Assembly (NCBI RefSeq): GCF_018122595.1 | Contig: NZ_JAGRQH010000001.1 | Span: 496,001-560,000, forward strand | DNA length: 64,000 nucleotides | DNA from: Neokomagataea anthophila | GTDB lineage: Bacteria > Pseudomonadota > Alphaproteobacteria > Acetobacterales > Acetobacteraceae | Direction of reading: 5' to 3' | In this document: positions 9,733 through 18,521 of the stretch, piece after piece | Layout: each line of letters begins with the position of its first letter | Position numbering within the stretch: position 1 is the stretch's first letter | Position numbers and translations under genes: made by a program | The notes under the pieces: generated by a model | The model's input: the letters and a program-made list of their open reading frames with translations, nothing else | Database searches by the model: none | What the model was told of the DNA's origin: nothing

Positions 9733-10269
9733 TCAGGCATAATTGGGTTTACACGCACCAAACGCTTTCAACACCACCTCACCAATCACTTCATCCGTAT
9801 CATGAATGGAGGCATGAAAAATCTTTCCATCATTCTTATCCAAATCCCAAGCCCCGTGGCCACCACCACTGCCACGTGTGGCCGTTAGCTCGATTTGATC
9901 TGTATTTTCATAGTCCCAGCTGGAAAATACACGAGCTGTTCGAATGACAGCCGTCCGCCAATCTTTGATTTGAAAGTCCTCAACGATCTTCTCCCAGAAG
10001 TCATAAAAAGCTTGATTGCTTTTTTCTGTGATGCTTTCTCTATCTTCTGGATGATACTGAAGGTGTTCGTTCATATCGTCGCTTGTGTGCAAAGCACGTC
10101 GAAAGTTTTCACCAATCCATTGAGGTGTTGCATACTTTCGATCAGTGTATATTGCCCATCCATTGCTAGAAAAATTATTCCCTCCCCGTATTTCTGAACT
10201 TATTATCGCGTAAAATTTTTTACTACGATAAATAAAAGAACTTTTTCTTTTAGTCATTTTATTTTCCAT
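9733..10269 (-). CDS. Orphan CdiI-like (DUF1436-type) immunity protein, tentative
   Basis: A 178-residue soluble protein with no signal peptide and clearly lower GC than its neighbours. The pattern of an N-terminal strand region, a central WIGENFRRAL helix, then FYDFWEKIV, a basic segment and a C-terminal IGEVVLKAFGAC helix resembles the DUF1436/CdiI family, which neutralises toxins delivered by contact-dependent inhibition. This is recognition from memory and not a strong motif. No CdiA/CdiB-type partner is in the window, so it would be an orphan immunity gene. The start is ATG at 10269; a second ATG four codons in (10257) is equally possible. Confidence 0.5.
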   Translation of the reverse strand: MENKMTKRKSSFIYRSKKFYAIISSEIRGGNNFSSNGWAIYTDRKYATPQWIGENFRRALHTSDDMNEHLQYHPEDRESITEKSNQAFYDFWEKIVEDFQIKDWRTAVIRTARVFSSWDYENTDQIELTATRGSGGGHGAWDLDKNDGKIFHASIHDTDEVIGEVVLKAFGACKPNYA

Positions 10270-10380
10270 TATTTAAATTTTATCGTTTTATAAATAAAAA
10301 AAATTCACCAAATCAGTCCATATAGAAAAAATATGATATACCCCAAAACATATTTAATTTTTTATTTTCAAATACATTAC

Positions 10381-10962
10381 TCAAACCTTAGCACCACCAG
10401 CAGCCTTCACCTCACGCCGCCAATCACGCATCCCATAAGCTGCAAGAACGGCAAACATTACATACAGCCCTGCGGTAAGCAGGTCGTGCCGCCAAAAAAA
10501 GGCCACCGCATACAGCGTATCCACCACAATCCACAGCGCCCAGTTTTCCCAATGACGCCGCGCTGCCCATAACGAAGCCAACAGACTAAAACATGTCAGC
10601 CCAGCATCCCCCCATGGCATCGGGTCATCCGTATAAAAACGTAATCCATACCCCAAAATAAAAGAGAGAAGCAGCGTCACAACGCCTTCCAACGCAAACC
10701 TCCCCCTCTGCGCTGGCTGCACCATCAAGCCATATTCGGCATCTTTCTGCCCCGCACGTGCCCATGCCCACCAACCGTAAAACAACATCACAGCATAGAA
10801 AATTTGCAGCCCCATATCACTGTACAGTTTCCATAACAAAAACTGATAGCAATAAACAAAGACACCAACCAATCCGATAGGCCAGCACCACATACTCCGC
10901 CGCACCGTAAACCACACGCCTAAAACATTCGCGATAACGCCCAGCAGTTCCAACCAAGACAT
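10381..10962 (-). CDS. pnuC: PnuC-family vitamin/nucleoside permease
   Basis: A 193-residue membrane protein with about seven hydrophobic segments. The start (LELLGVIANVLGVWFTVRRSMWCWPIGLVG), the YSDMGLQIFYAVMLFYGWWAW region and the later NWALWIVVDTLYAVAFF are characteristic of PnuC facilitators for nicotinamide riboside; PnuT homologues carry thiamine. It is third in an operon after a TonB receptor and a phosphotransferase, ten bases after the latter's stop, with AAGGA before the ATG. PnuC carriers depend on intracellular phosphorylation to trap substrate, which fits the upstream kinase-like gene. The substrate (NR, thiamine or other) cannot be settled from sequence. Confidence 0.87.
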   Translation of the reverse strand: MSWLELLGVIANVLGVWFTVRRSMWCWPIGLVGVFVYCYQFLLWKLYSDMGLQIFYAVMLFYGWWAWARAGQKDAEYGLMVQPAQRGRFALEGVVTLLLSFILGYGLRFYTDDPMPWGDAGLTCFSLLASLWAARRHWENWALWIVVDTLYAVAFFWRHDLLTAGLYVMFAVLAAYGMRDWRREVKAAGGAKV

Positions 10963-10972
10963 AGCGTTATCC

Positions 10973-12166
10973 TTAAAGATTTACCTGCCGTATATGACGC
11001 AAAAGCCTCTTTCCCTCCGATGACTGAAACCAATCTGCATGCCCTAAGAGGTACCCTTGATAGGCCAAATCCGCATTATCGATATTCTTCAGTATTCCAT
11101 AAAAAAAATCGATCTCACTTACTGAGAAATCAGCATGAGCAATGGGAAGCACATCCGCTACAGCCGAACACTCTGCATCCCCCCAGCCGGACACCCCAGC
11201 ATATCCCCTCAAAAACGCCGTCACATGCTCCAATTGTGCAACAGGTTCTTGCCCCCCTTCCATATCCAACCACGACACCATGCTGCGCTCTAAAGCGACC
11301 GCAACATCCAAAAAGGCCGAACTCCGATCCGCCAGCCCAAAATCAAGCACCGTGCTCATCTGCGCATCTCCCCCTGCGGAAGACCATAAGGCATTCGAGC
11401 CATGCCAATCCCCATGTCCCCACACCACAGGTCCCCGCTGCAACGCCTGATACGCTGCCACGTGAAACGGTTGCACAACACGCTCCAACACGTCAGTACG
11501 CCACATATGCTGATCTAAATACTCGCCCACCGCAGGCTGTTCCACCACCGCACGCTCCAGCGCCGCCATAGGGTCTACCTGCCCAAAAAGACGTGCATTC
11601 GTGATAAGCAGCCTCGTAGAACGAGCCGGTGCCCCATACAAATAAGACGCACCATGCAGCCGCGCCAACATCTCTCCAGCCTGATACGCATGCTCCCACC
11701 GTATAAACGGCGTCCAAGATGTATGGTCACGATATACATCTTCACCCCGCCCCATATAGTGCAACTCATACGTCCACCGATGGAGAGCAAGAGCCGTCTC
11801 TCCATTACGGCTCGGCACCAGCCGCACCACAGGGATCTGCTTTCCTGCCAAAAAGCGGATAAAACGATGTTCCTCTAAAATATCCTCTTGGCTCCGCAGC
11901 GCTGCCGCATGGCGCTTCATGAAAAAAACGCCCTTCGTCGTTTTAATCCGCGCAGCTGAGGAGAAAGGCCGCGGACTGTGCCACGAAATCTCCCGCAAGG
12001 CGCCCACATCATAAAACTGCTCTAACAGTGCTGAGAGTTCGCTTTCACACAATGCCGGCCAGTCAGATTGCTGCGGTGCAGTCCCTAACCCATGCACATA
12101 ATGCACGTCGGGAGAGGCTTCCCCCTCCGCAACTACAGACCCCTCACCACACCGCAGATCCACCAT
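10973..12166 (-). CDS. Aminoglycoside/choline-kinase-fold phosphotransferase, probable small-molecule kinase
   Basis: A 397-residue cytoplasmic protein of the APH-type kinase fold. VVWGHGDWHGSN (about residues 250-261) matches the Brenner motif HGDxxxxN with the catalytic aspartate, and VLDFGLAD 20 residues on matches the metal-binding DFG-like motif. N-terminal FFMKRHAAALR probably supplies the ATP-binding lysine. It sits two bases after the TonB receptor stop and ten bases before pnuC. The context suggests a kinase that phosphorylates the imported compound, for example a nucleoside or vitamin, and not an antibiotic resistance enzyme. This function is inferred from context. Confidence 0.75.
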   Translation of the reverse strand: MVDLRCGEGSVVAEGEASPDVHYVHGLGTAPQQSDWPALCESELSALLEQFYDVGALREISWHSPRPFSSAARIKTTKGVFFMKRHAAALRSQEDILEEHRFIRFLAGKQIPVVRLVPSRNGETALALHRWTYELHYMGRGEDVYRDHTSWTPFIRWEHAYQAGEMLARLHGASYLYGAPARSTRLLITNARLFGQVDPMAALERAVVEQPAVGEYLDQHMWRTDVLERVVQPFHVAAYQALQRGPVVWGHGDWHGSNALWSSAGGDAQMSTVLDFGLADRSSAFLDVAVALERSMVSWLDMEGGQEPVAQLEHVTAFLRGYAGVSGWGDAECSAVADVLPIAHADFSVSEIDFFYGILKNIDNADLAYQGYLLGHADWFQSSEGKRLLRHIRQVNL

Positions 12167-12168
12167 CC

Positions 12169-14562
12169 TTAAAACCCAGTCGATGCCGTAAAGAGCGCTG
12201 CAAACCCACCACCAATAAAGTAACTCGGCGCACTTCCAGAAATCGTCGTGCCCGAAACGCCCGTCACATCCTTCGCGTTCAAGGTCGGACTTGCCACACC
12301 AGAGAGATAATGCTGGTTGGTGATGTTCATAAAATTCATCCGCAACGTTGGCTGCTGCAAATGCAGATGATCCGAGAAACGATACCCAATCGCCAAATCA
12401 CCCGTCGTATGATCCGGCATCCGCTCATCATTCATGAAGGTCGCATATTGATGGCCCGTATAACGCACCGTCGCCACACCAAAAATATGCCCATCATCAT
12501 ACGTCAGCCCAGCGGCCGCCTGTAGGGTTGGGCTCCGCACCGCACGCTTACCGCGCGTCGGCACATAATCATCCCCCGCCACAATGTTGCTATCCACCGT
12601 TGCATGGAGGTATTCCCCCGATACATAAGGCGCCAGATGGTGCCACGGGCGCAGCCCCATCTCTACATCCACACCGCGCGTCGTCTGCCCACCAGCGTTT
12701 AACGTGGTGTTAATCACAGAGCCATTCTGCACAGCCTGCGTCTGAATCTGACGGTTCGTAAAATTGTAATTGAACAGCGTCAGGCTCCCAATCAACCAAC
12801 GCCCCGTCCGGCGGTACCCCAGCTCTTCCGAAATCGAATATTCATTCTGCACATGCGTCGCGCCCTGCGTCAGCACAGAACCAGACCCCGGATCATAGCT
12901 ATTATACAAAGCGGATTCCGTCGGTGCCCGGAAGTTCGTGGCCACATTCATAAAAAGCTGATTGGCATTATCAATGCGCCACCGCACACCCAAACGCGGC
13001 AATGGCTCAAAGCTGTTTGAAATCGCATGATATTGCGGGCCGGGCATAGAGTTCGTCCCAAAACGGCGCATCATCACCGCCTTCAACCCCACATCCACCG
13101 CCAAGCGATCACCCCATAGGCTCATATGGTCCCCCACAAACAACGCATTGGTCTGCGAAATTGTGTGGAAGCTATCTCCCAACAGCGCCTGACCATTGGG
13201 CATATGCACAACATACGAGGCTTTCTCAGCCCAAATATCCGGCGCTACCCCATTCGCTTGCACGGACGTGAAGGGCTGCTGCTGGTTATCATCCCCATAA
13301 TCATACCAATAACCCAGCAGAACATCATTCCAGCCGCGCTTATAATGCACCGTCGTCGTAAAGCCGGAGCGGTAACTCCGCTGCGTATAATCCGCCCGTA
13401 CAACCCCAACACCATCAACCGTGTTCGACAGGTTCAATGTGCCGGGGACAGGCTGTGTCCCTTGATACACGCCCGTTTCAGAGAGCGTGCTGCCGCCCGG
13501 CCAATTCCCATAAGCCATCTGCGCATAGGCTTCAGCATCAACGGACCAATGCGCGTTCAGGCGCACATGCACGGGCGCGCCCCCATAAAGTGTGCGCTCC
13601 CCATCACGCCATAAACGCCAGTAATTCACACCATTTTCAGCGTTCTGCGCGTCATAATGCGCCAGAAGGTTATTCTGCCCACCAATGCCGTCCGACTTCC
13701 ATGTGGCCATTGTCGGCTCTGGGTACCAACTGGTAATCGTCGTATTAAACGACCCCACAAGCGCAGCGCGGCTTCCTTCACCCCATTCCTTCAGCAGCTT
13801 AAAATCAACATGCTGCTTCTTATCCCGCCCAGGCCCGCGCCAATTATCCGTCGCGCCATGCGAATATGAAATAAACCCACGCACACCCGAATGCCCAATA
13901 TCCCCCGTATCCAAGCGTAAAAACTCACGATTGGTATTATATGAGCCATACGATACCGCAGCGTATCCGCCCGCCTTTTGTGCAGGGTCCCGGAAGGTCA
14001 TATTAATCAACCCACCAACCGCATTCAGCACCGGACTATTCAAATCCGCAGAACCCTGCGCCAGCGCGATCTCTTGATAATTCTCACTATCCGCAAACTG
14101 GCTCGGCGTGCCGCTATAAGCGGACACATCATTCAGCGGCATGCCTTCCAAAACATAACCAATGGAATCATTGCTCAAACCACGCACCGTAATATCGGTA
14201 TTCGGTGAGAAACCCATTGGGTCCGACGTAGAGACATTCGCCCCAGGCAATAACGACACAAGCTGAAACGCCGTCGCCATTGGCGCTTGCTTCATAATGT
14301 AATCCTGCCCCACCGTACTGACGGACTTCACCCCCGATTGCGGATGGATCAAACCACCGCCCGGCTGATGCCCTTGATTACGATCTGCGAACCCCTCAAC
14401 CGTCACCTTTTCAACGTGAGAAGCTTCCACGCTCCGTGCTTTAGACGTCTTCGGCGAAACCTGTTCAGCAGCCTGAGCCGTCACCGATACTAACATCGAC
14501 AAGGCCGATACACCTGCCAAAATGTTCGTTTTTCGTGAGCGGGAGACCTTTTTACCGAACAT
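12169..14562 (-). CDS. TonB-dependent outer-membrane receptor
   Basis: A 797-residue receptor. The N-terminus is a signal peptide (KKVSRSRKTNILAGVSALSMLVSVTAQA), followed by a TonB-box-like EKVTVEG, a plug domain (NTDITVRGLSNDSIGYVLEGMPLNDVSAYSG) and a 22-strand-type barrel ending in phenylalanine (FTASTGF). I prefer the ATG at 14562; a GTG at 14595 would add 11 charged residues before the signal peptide. It leads an operon with a phosphotransferase and a PnuC-type permease, suggesting uptake of a vitamin or nucleoside. An inverted repeat lies at 14621-14646, 59 bases upstream of the ATG. I found no TPP or cobalamin riboswitch. Confidence 0.88.
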   Translation of the reverse strand: MFGKKVSRSRKTNILAGVSALSMLVSVTAQAAEQVSPKTSKARSVEASHVEKVTVEGFADRNQGHQPGGGLIHPQSGVKSVSTVGQDYIMKQAPMATAFQLVSLLPGANVSTSDPMGFSPNTDITVRGLSNDSIGYVLEGMPLNDVSAYSGTPSQFADSENYQEIALAQGSADLNSPVLNAVGGLINMTFRDPAQKAGGYAAVSYGSYNTNREFLRLDTGDIGHSGVRGFISYSHGATDNWRGPGRDKKQHVDFKLLKEWGEGSRAALVGSFNTTITSWYPEPTMATWKSDGIGGQNNLLAHYDAQNAENGVNYWRLWRDGERTLYGGAPVHVRLNAHWSVDAEAYAQMAYGNWPGGSTLSETGVYQGTQPVPGTLNLSNTVDGVGVVRADYTQRSYRSGFTTTVHYKRGWNDVLLGYWYDYGDDNQQQPFTSVQANGVAPDIWAEKASYVVHMPNGQALLGDSFHTISQTNALFVGDHMSLWGDRLAVDVGLKAVMMRRFGTNSMPGPQYHAISNSFEPLPRLGVRWRIDNANQLFMNVATNFRAPTESALYNSYDPGSGSVLTQGATHVQNEYSISEELGYRRTGRWLIGSLTLFNYNFTNRQIQTQAVQNGSVINTTLNAGGQTTRGVDVEMGLRPWHHLAPYVSGEYLHATVDSNIVAGDDYVPTRGKRAVRSPTLQAAAGLTYDDGHIFGVATVRYTGHQYATFMNDERMPDHTTGDLAIGYRFSDHLHLQQPTLRMNFMNITNQHYLSGVASPTLNAKDVTGVSGTTISGSAPSYFIGGGFAALFTASTGF

Positions 14563-14620
14563 CACTACCACCACCTTGATCTCCCTAAGCTTCACACGAG
14601 ATGAAATATTCTTTTAAAAC

Positions 14621-14646
14621 ACTATGATGTTACCCTGTATCATAGT
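14621..14646 (-). promoter_or_regulatory. Inverted repeat in the leader of the TonB-kinase-pnuC operon
   Basis: ACTATGAT and its exact complement ATCATAGT flank a ten-base centre. It could be an operator or an RNA hairpin in the 5' leader. It does not resemble the palindrome before nadA. Confidence 0.4.
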
Positions 14647-14817
14647 TCCGCCATCCGTCACCCTGCCATAAACATGGAACTGACATGCCTCAAACGGCAC
14701 ACTGCATACCGGTTGTCGTTCCTCAACAAGCCCGATAAAAACCAAATTCTAAGCGTAAACAATTCCTAAGCTAAAACCTTCCACAGTTTTAACCCCCCTC
14801 GCAGACAAGGCACCTTC

Positions 14818-15120
14818 ATGTTCGATCTGTACCTGCTTATCCAACTTCTCATCCGTGTTTTCACGTGGATGCTGCTCGGTTACTGCGTCATGTCCATGCT
14901 GCTTGGTTATGGCGTCCTGAATATTCATAACCGCTTCTTTTATGGCCTCTACAGCACATTAGGCCGCATCGTTGAGCCTGTTCTGAACCCTATACGGCGT
15001 ATTCTCCCGGCAACAGGCGGACTCGATTTTGCCCCCTTTGTCCTACTTCTGGCCATTCAGTTCATTGTACAACCGCTTTTACGCCACCTCTTCATGGCCA
15101 CGCTGTACCATCAATTCTAA
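14818..15120 (+). CDS. YggT-family integral membrane protein
   Basis: A 100-residue protein with two hydrophobic hairpin regions (LIRVFTWMLLGYCVMSMLLG and FAPFVLLLAIQFIVQPLL) separated by the conserved amphipathic segment VEPVLNPIRRILPATGGLDFAP, the hallmark of the YggT family (YlmG in other groups). These proteins are linked to membrane or septum organisation in some bacteria and chloroplasts, but their role here is unknown. It is a single gene, divergent from the TonB operon and closed by the hairpin at 15194. Confidence 0.88.
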   Translation: MFDLYLLIQLLIRVFTWMLLGYCVMSMLLGYGVLNIHNRFFYGLYSTLGRIVEPVLNPIRRILPATGGLDFAPFVLLLAIQFIVQPLLRHLFMATLYHQF

Positions 15121-15193
15121 CGCGATACTGTGCCGCAATAAGACCTATCTGCACGAGGCTGAAAGGTAGTATTTACCTCCATTAAAAGACAAA

Positions 15194-15224
15194 AAAGGCT
15201 TTGTGATTCCCTCACAAAGCCTTT
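15194..15224. terminator. Strong bidirectional terminator
   Basis: A perfect 13-base-pair stem (AAAGGCTTTGTGA with its complement) around a five-base loop, flanked by A-runs and T-runs. It separates plus-strand yggT from the minus-strand small gene. Confidence 0.85.
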
Positions 15225-15265
15225 GCCTTTTACACCCTCCATAACCCGCTCCATGCTGCTCAGCA

Positions 15266-15487
15266 TTAAGCCGATGGCCGGCGCAATGCACGCCATGCCG
15301 TCTCGAGCGCTTCCCCCAAGGATGAGCCACTCTCCGACACACACCCACCCTCTGGGTCTGCCAAAACAACAGACCAAAACGTTGTTTCGTCACGCTCAAT
15401 CGTAATACGCCAATCCTTCGGCAAACGCGCCAGAACACGATCCAACCGTGCGCCTTCTGTCAAAGGTTTTGTCTGATGATGCGGCAC
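15266..15487 (-). CDS. Small hypothetical protein
   Basis: A 73-residue soluble protein (RLDRVLARLPKDWRITIERD, then SSLGEALETAWRALR) that I do not recognise. It has a helix, a beta-rich middle and a terminal helix, with no membrane segment. Support for a real gene comes from a GTG start at 15487 preceded seven bases earlier by AAGGGAG, a protein-like composition, and the strong terminator 40 bases past its stop. It is a single gene between two terminator-like hairpins. Confidence 0.6.
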   Translation of the reverse strand: MPHHQTKPLTEGARLDRVLARLPKDWRITIERDETTFWSVVLADPEGGCVSESGSSLGEALETAWRALRRPSA

Positions 15488-15653
15488 CGTCTTACTCCCT
15501 TAACACGACGCTCATGACCGTCACTCTACACTCAGAAAAAAGGCCTTAACACTCAAAAGCATTAAGACCTCCATCCTTCACACATTCACTCAAGAGTACC
15601 GCCGATCACAACGCCACAATGAGCAAGTTCCCACCGTACAGAGACGACCTGAC

Positions 15654-17132
15654 TTACACAGTACCGCCTACAGTCAAACCGGCCAACTTCAACGTCGGTT
15701 GCCCTACACCCACAGGCACACCCTGACCAGCTTTACCACATGTACCAATACCGGGATCAAGCGCCATGTCCTGCCCGATCATAGAGATACGGTTCATCGC
15801 ATCAGCACCATTACCAATAAGGGTTGCACCCTTCACAGGGGTCGTGATTTTTCCATCTTCAATGCGATATGCTTCAGACGCGGCAAAAACAAACTTACCC
15901 GAGGTAATATCCACCTGACCGCCGCCAAAATTCACCGCATATAATCCGTTTTTCACGGAGCTAATCATCTCTTCCGTGGTCGCATCACCACCCAGCATCA
16001 CGGTATTTGTCATGCGGGGCATAGGCGCATGTGCGTAGGATTCACGACGGCCATTCCCCGTTGGGGCAACCCCCATCAAACGGGCATTGAGCCGATCCTG
16101 CAAATATCCCTTTAAAATACCATCTTCGATTAGAACGTTACGTCCTGTCGGGGTGCCCTCATCATCAATCGTCAAAGAGCCACGGCGCTCCGGCAATGTA
16201 CCATCATCAACAACCGTTACCCCCGGAGACGCCACACGCTGCCCGACCATACCGCTAAAAGAGGACGTACCCTTGCGGTTAAAATCGCCTTCTAAACCAT
16301 GCCCCACAGCTTCATGCAGCAAAATACCCGGCCAGCCAGCGCCCAACACGACTTCCATCTCTCCAGCAGGAGCCGGTTTTGCTTCCAAATTCACGAGAGC
16401 CTGACGCAGGGCCTCATCAACAGCATGTTTCCACACCTCCGGTGCCAGAAGGCGCTCAAGCGTATAGCGCCCCCCCAAACCATGAGAGCCGCTTTCCCGA
16501 ACGCCACCATGTTCAACAACAACACTCACCCCCAAGCGTACCAAGGGACGAATATCAGCCAAACGCTCACCATCATCAGCACGGCGCATAATCTGCACAG
16601 CCTGCCATTCTGAACTGAGGCTCGCACTCACCTGCACCACCCGCGTATCCGCTGCCCGTGCATAAGCATCAATTTCAGCTAAAATCGTAGCGCGCTGTGC
16701 AAATGCCGTCCCCTCTAGCGGCCGTTCAGCACCGTAAAGCGCGCCGCCAGCACGACGTGGTGCTAACGCAGCACTACCTGACCGCCCTTGGGATAAAGCC
16801 GATACAGCCTCAACCGCACGCCCTAAAGCCGCGTCACTCAGTTCATCCGAATGTGCAAAAGCGGTTTCATTCCCCAAAACGGCACGCAGACCAAAACCAG
16901 ACGTCGTCGAAAAGCTAGCCGAACGAATGGTGCCGTCATCAAAGGCTAACCCTTCATTCTCACGGTATTCTAAGAAAAGCTCACCATCATCAACATGCGC
17001 CAAAGCACGCTGCACCGCGCGCTGCGCCCCATCCAATGATAGGGCACTCTGCGCTCTGCCGAAAAACACATCATCCGTCGTTTTCAGCGCGGAGCCATGC
17101 TGTAATACCGCCTGCGCGCTGATATCCGACAT
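15654..17132 (-). CDS. tldD: Metalloprotease TldD
   Basis: TldD is the zinc-protease half of the TldD-TldE complex, which trims peptides such as microcin B17 precursor, CcdA and unfolded helical peptides. From the start at 17132 the product is 492 residues, with the HEAVGH zinc motif at 273-278 and the surrounding GAGWPGILLHEAVGHGLEGDFNRKG, plus the C-terminal PVGVGQPTLKLAGLTVGG. The ATG at 17132 follows AAGGAA by ten bases; another ATG at 17156 lies directly after the aminotransferase stop. No tldE (pmbA) is nearby. Confidence 0.94.
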   Translation of the reverse strand: MSDISAQAVLQHGSALKTTDDVFFGRAQSALSLDGAQRAVQRALAHVDDGELFLEYRENEGLAFDDGTIRSASFSTTSGFGLRAVLGNETAFAHSDELSDAALGRAVEAVSALSQGRSGSAALAPRRAGGALYGAERPLEGTAFAQRATILAEIDAYARAADTRVVQVSASLSSEWQAVQIMRRADDGERLADIRPLVRLGVSVVVEHGGVRESGSHGLGGRYTLERLLAPEVWKHAVDEALRQALVNLEAKPAPAGEMEVVLGAGWPGILLHEAVGHGLEGDFNRKGTSSFSGMVGQRVASPGVTVVDDGTLPERRGSLTIDDEGTPTGRNVLIEDGILKGYLQDRLNARLMGVAPTGNGRRESYAHAPMPRMTNTVMLGGDATTEEMISSVKNGLYAVNFGGGQVDITSGKFVFAASEAYRIEDGKITTPVKGATLIGNGADAMNRISMIGQDMALDPGIGTCGKAGQGVPVGVGQPTLKLAGLTVGGTV

Positions 17133-17157
17133 ACTCTTGTTTTCCTTAACACTCATC

Positions 17158-18321
17158 TTAGCCCAAAGCCGCCTTTAGACGTTTCAGAGCCTCTTTTAAC
17201 ACATCCGGCTGCTTACAAAATGCAAAGCGGATCAAATTACGCGGCGGCTCAGCCGAGCTGGCATCATAAAAAGCCGAAACAGGGATCGTCGCTACACCCG
17301 CTTCACGCACCAACCACTCTGCAAAAGCGACATCATCCTGCCCCTTGGCCAAGGGTGTAATATCCGCCACGACAAAATAACTTCCATCTGCCGGGAGCGT
17401 TTTAAAGCCCAATTCGTGCAAACCATCCCGCAGCAAATCACGTCGTTCTTCCAGAGACGACGCCAACTCATGGTAATACGCATCATCTTTCCGCAGACCA
17501 TAAGCCACGGCACGCTGTAAATTCGGGGCCGTCGCAAAAACATAAAGCTGATGCGCTTTTGCGATCAAATCCGCCAACGGTGCCGGCGCCGTGACATACC
17601 CGACTTTCCACCCAGTCAATGAAAAGCTCTTACCAGCGCTACCAATCCGCATGCAGCGTTCACGCATTCCCGGAAACGTCATCAACGGATAATGTTTCAC
17701 GTGAAACGTTAGGTGTTCATACACCTCATCACAGATGGCATAGACATCATGCTCCTGTACCAGTGCGGCAATCGCGCTTAACTCTTCATGCGAAAACACT
17801 TTCCCGGCCGGGTTCATGGGAGAGTTCAGCAAAATGGCTTTCGTTTTAGGGCCGAACGCCGCTTTCAGAGCCTCCAGTGACAACTCCCATGACGGCGGCT
17901 CAAGCCGCACACATTTCGGAACCGCTCCCAAAAGACGGATCATGGGTAGATACGTGTCATAAAGCGGCTCAATCAACACCACTTCATCACCAGGATTAAT
18001 CACCGCCGTTAAGCTGGCAGCCAGCGCTTCTGTAGCACCTGATGTCACAACGACTTCTGTCGCCGGATTAATATCCAAACCATAAAAACGCTTATTGGAC
18101 TCCGCAACAGCTTCGCGCAGTTCCGGAAGCCCCGTAAGAGGCGCATACTGATTGCGTTGATCCCGCAACGCTTGCGCCGCATGCGCTACAATATCCGCTG
18201 GCCCTTCCGTATCCGGAAAACCCTGCCCCAAATTCACAGCCTGATACTGTACCGCCAGCTGTGACATGCGTGTGAAAATCGTCGTCGGCAATGCCGAGAG
18301 CATCGTATTTGGGGTCTTCAT
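17158..18321 (-). CDS. PLP-dependent class I/II aminotransferase
   Basis: A 387-residue fold-type I aminotransferase. It has the substrate-loop NLGQGFPDTEGP, VTSGATEALAAS for the PLP phosphate, MNPAGKVF, CDEVYEHL with the pyridine-binding aspartate, and SAGKSFSLTGWKVGY with the Schiff-base lysine. The closest subfamilies by pattern are methionine/kynurenine-type (YbdL-like) or DapC-like enzymes; substrate not resolved. I chose ATG at 18321 (KTPNTMLSALPTTIFTRMS), because an 11-residue upstream extension looks non-coding. It carries a parS core at 17694 in its FHVKH codons. tldD follows, probably co-transcribed. Confidence 0.88.
   Translation of the reverse strand: MKTPNTMLSALPTTIFTRMSQLAVQYQAVNLGQGFPDTEGPADIVAHAAQALRDQRNQYAPLTGLPELREAVAESNKRFYGLDINPATEVVVTSGATEALAASLTAVINPGDEVVLIEPLYDTYLPMIRLLGAVPKCVRLEPPSWELSLEALKAAFGPKTKAILLNSPMNPAGKVFSHEELSAIAALVQEHDVYAICDEVYEHLTFHVKHYPLMTFPGMRERCMRIGSAGKSFSLTGWKVGYVTAPAPLADLIAKAHQLYVFATAPNLQRAVAYGLRKDDAYYHELASSLEERRDLLRDGLHELGFKTLPADGSYFVVADITPLAKGQDDVAFAEWLVREAGVATIPVSAFYDASSAEPPRNLIRFAFCKQPDVLKEALKRLKAALG
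17694..17707. promoter_or_regulatory. parS: parS site 3 (ParB-binding core inside the aminotransferase gene)
   Basis: A third perfect GTTTCACGTGAAAC core, here encoding FHVKH in a class I/II aminotransferase about 17 kb from parB. The flanks are T and G. Three exact 14-base palindromes within 17 kb cannot be chance, so a multi-site centromere region is likely. Confidence 0.88.
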
Positions 18322-18521
18322 ACCTATTCCTCGTCGGTCTCGTTGCTGACACACACATCAATTGAGAGTCGCTTTCTCGTCAACACCTCATCTGGACAAA
18401 ACCCCTCCTATTTCTAAGAGAGATTCTCTAGCTTTTCTTACGCAACATACCCTCGACAGCGGGGCAAATGTCCCCTAATCGTTTTGATGCCGTTCACACT
18501 CAGTTAAGGCGTTATAGTCCC

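Noticed and set aside
11455-11468. CACGTGAAAC half of a fourth parS in the phosphotransferase gene
   Set aside because: The left half (CTGCCACG) has two mismatches to the core, so it is not a confident ParB site.
14596-14817. TPP or cobalamin riboswitch upstream of the TonB operon
   Set aside because: I looked for the conserved CTGAGA/ACCTGAT and B12-box patterns on the minus strand and did not find them.
18468-18521. Upstream extension of glnA
   Set aside because: Ends in a short leader with no conserved GlnA sequence; the ATG at 18522 gives the standard length.
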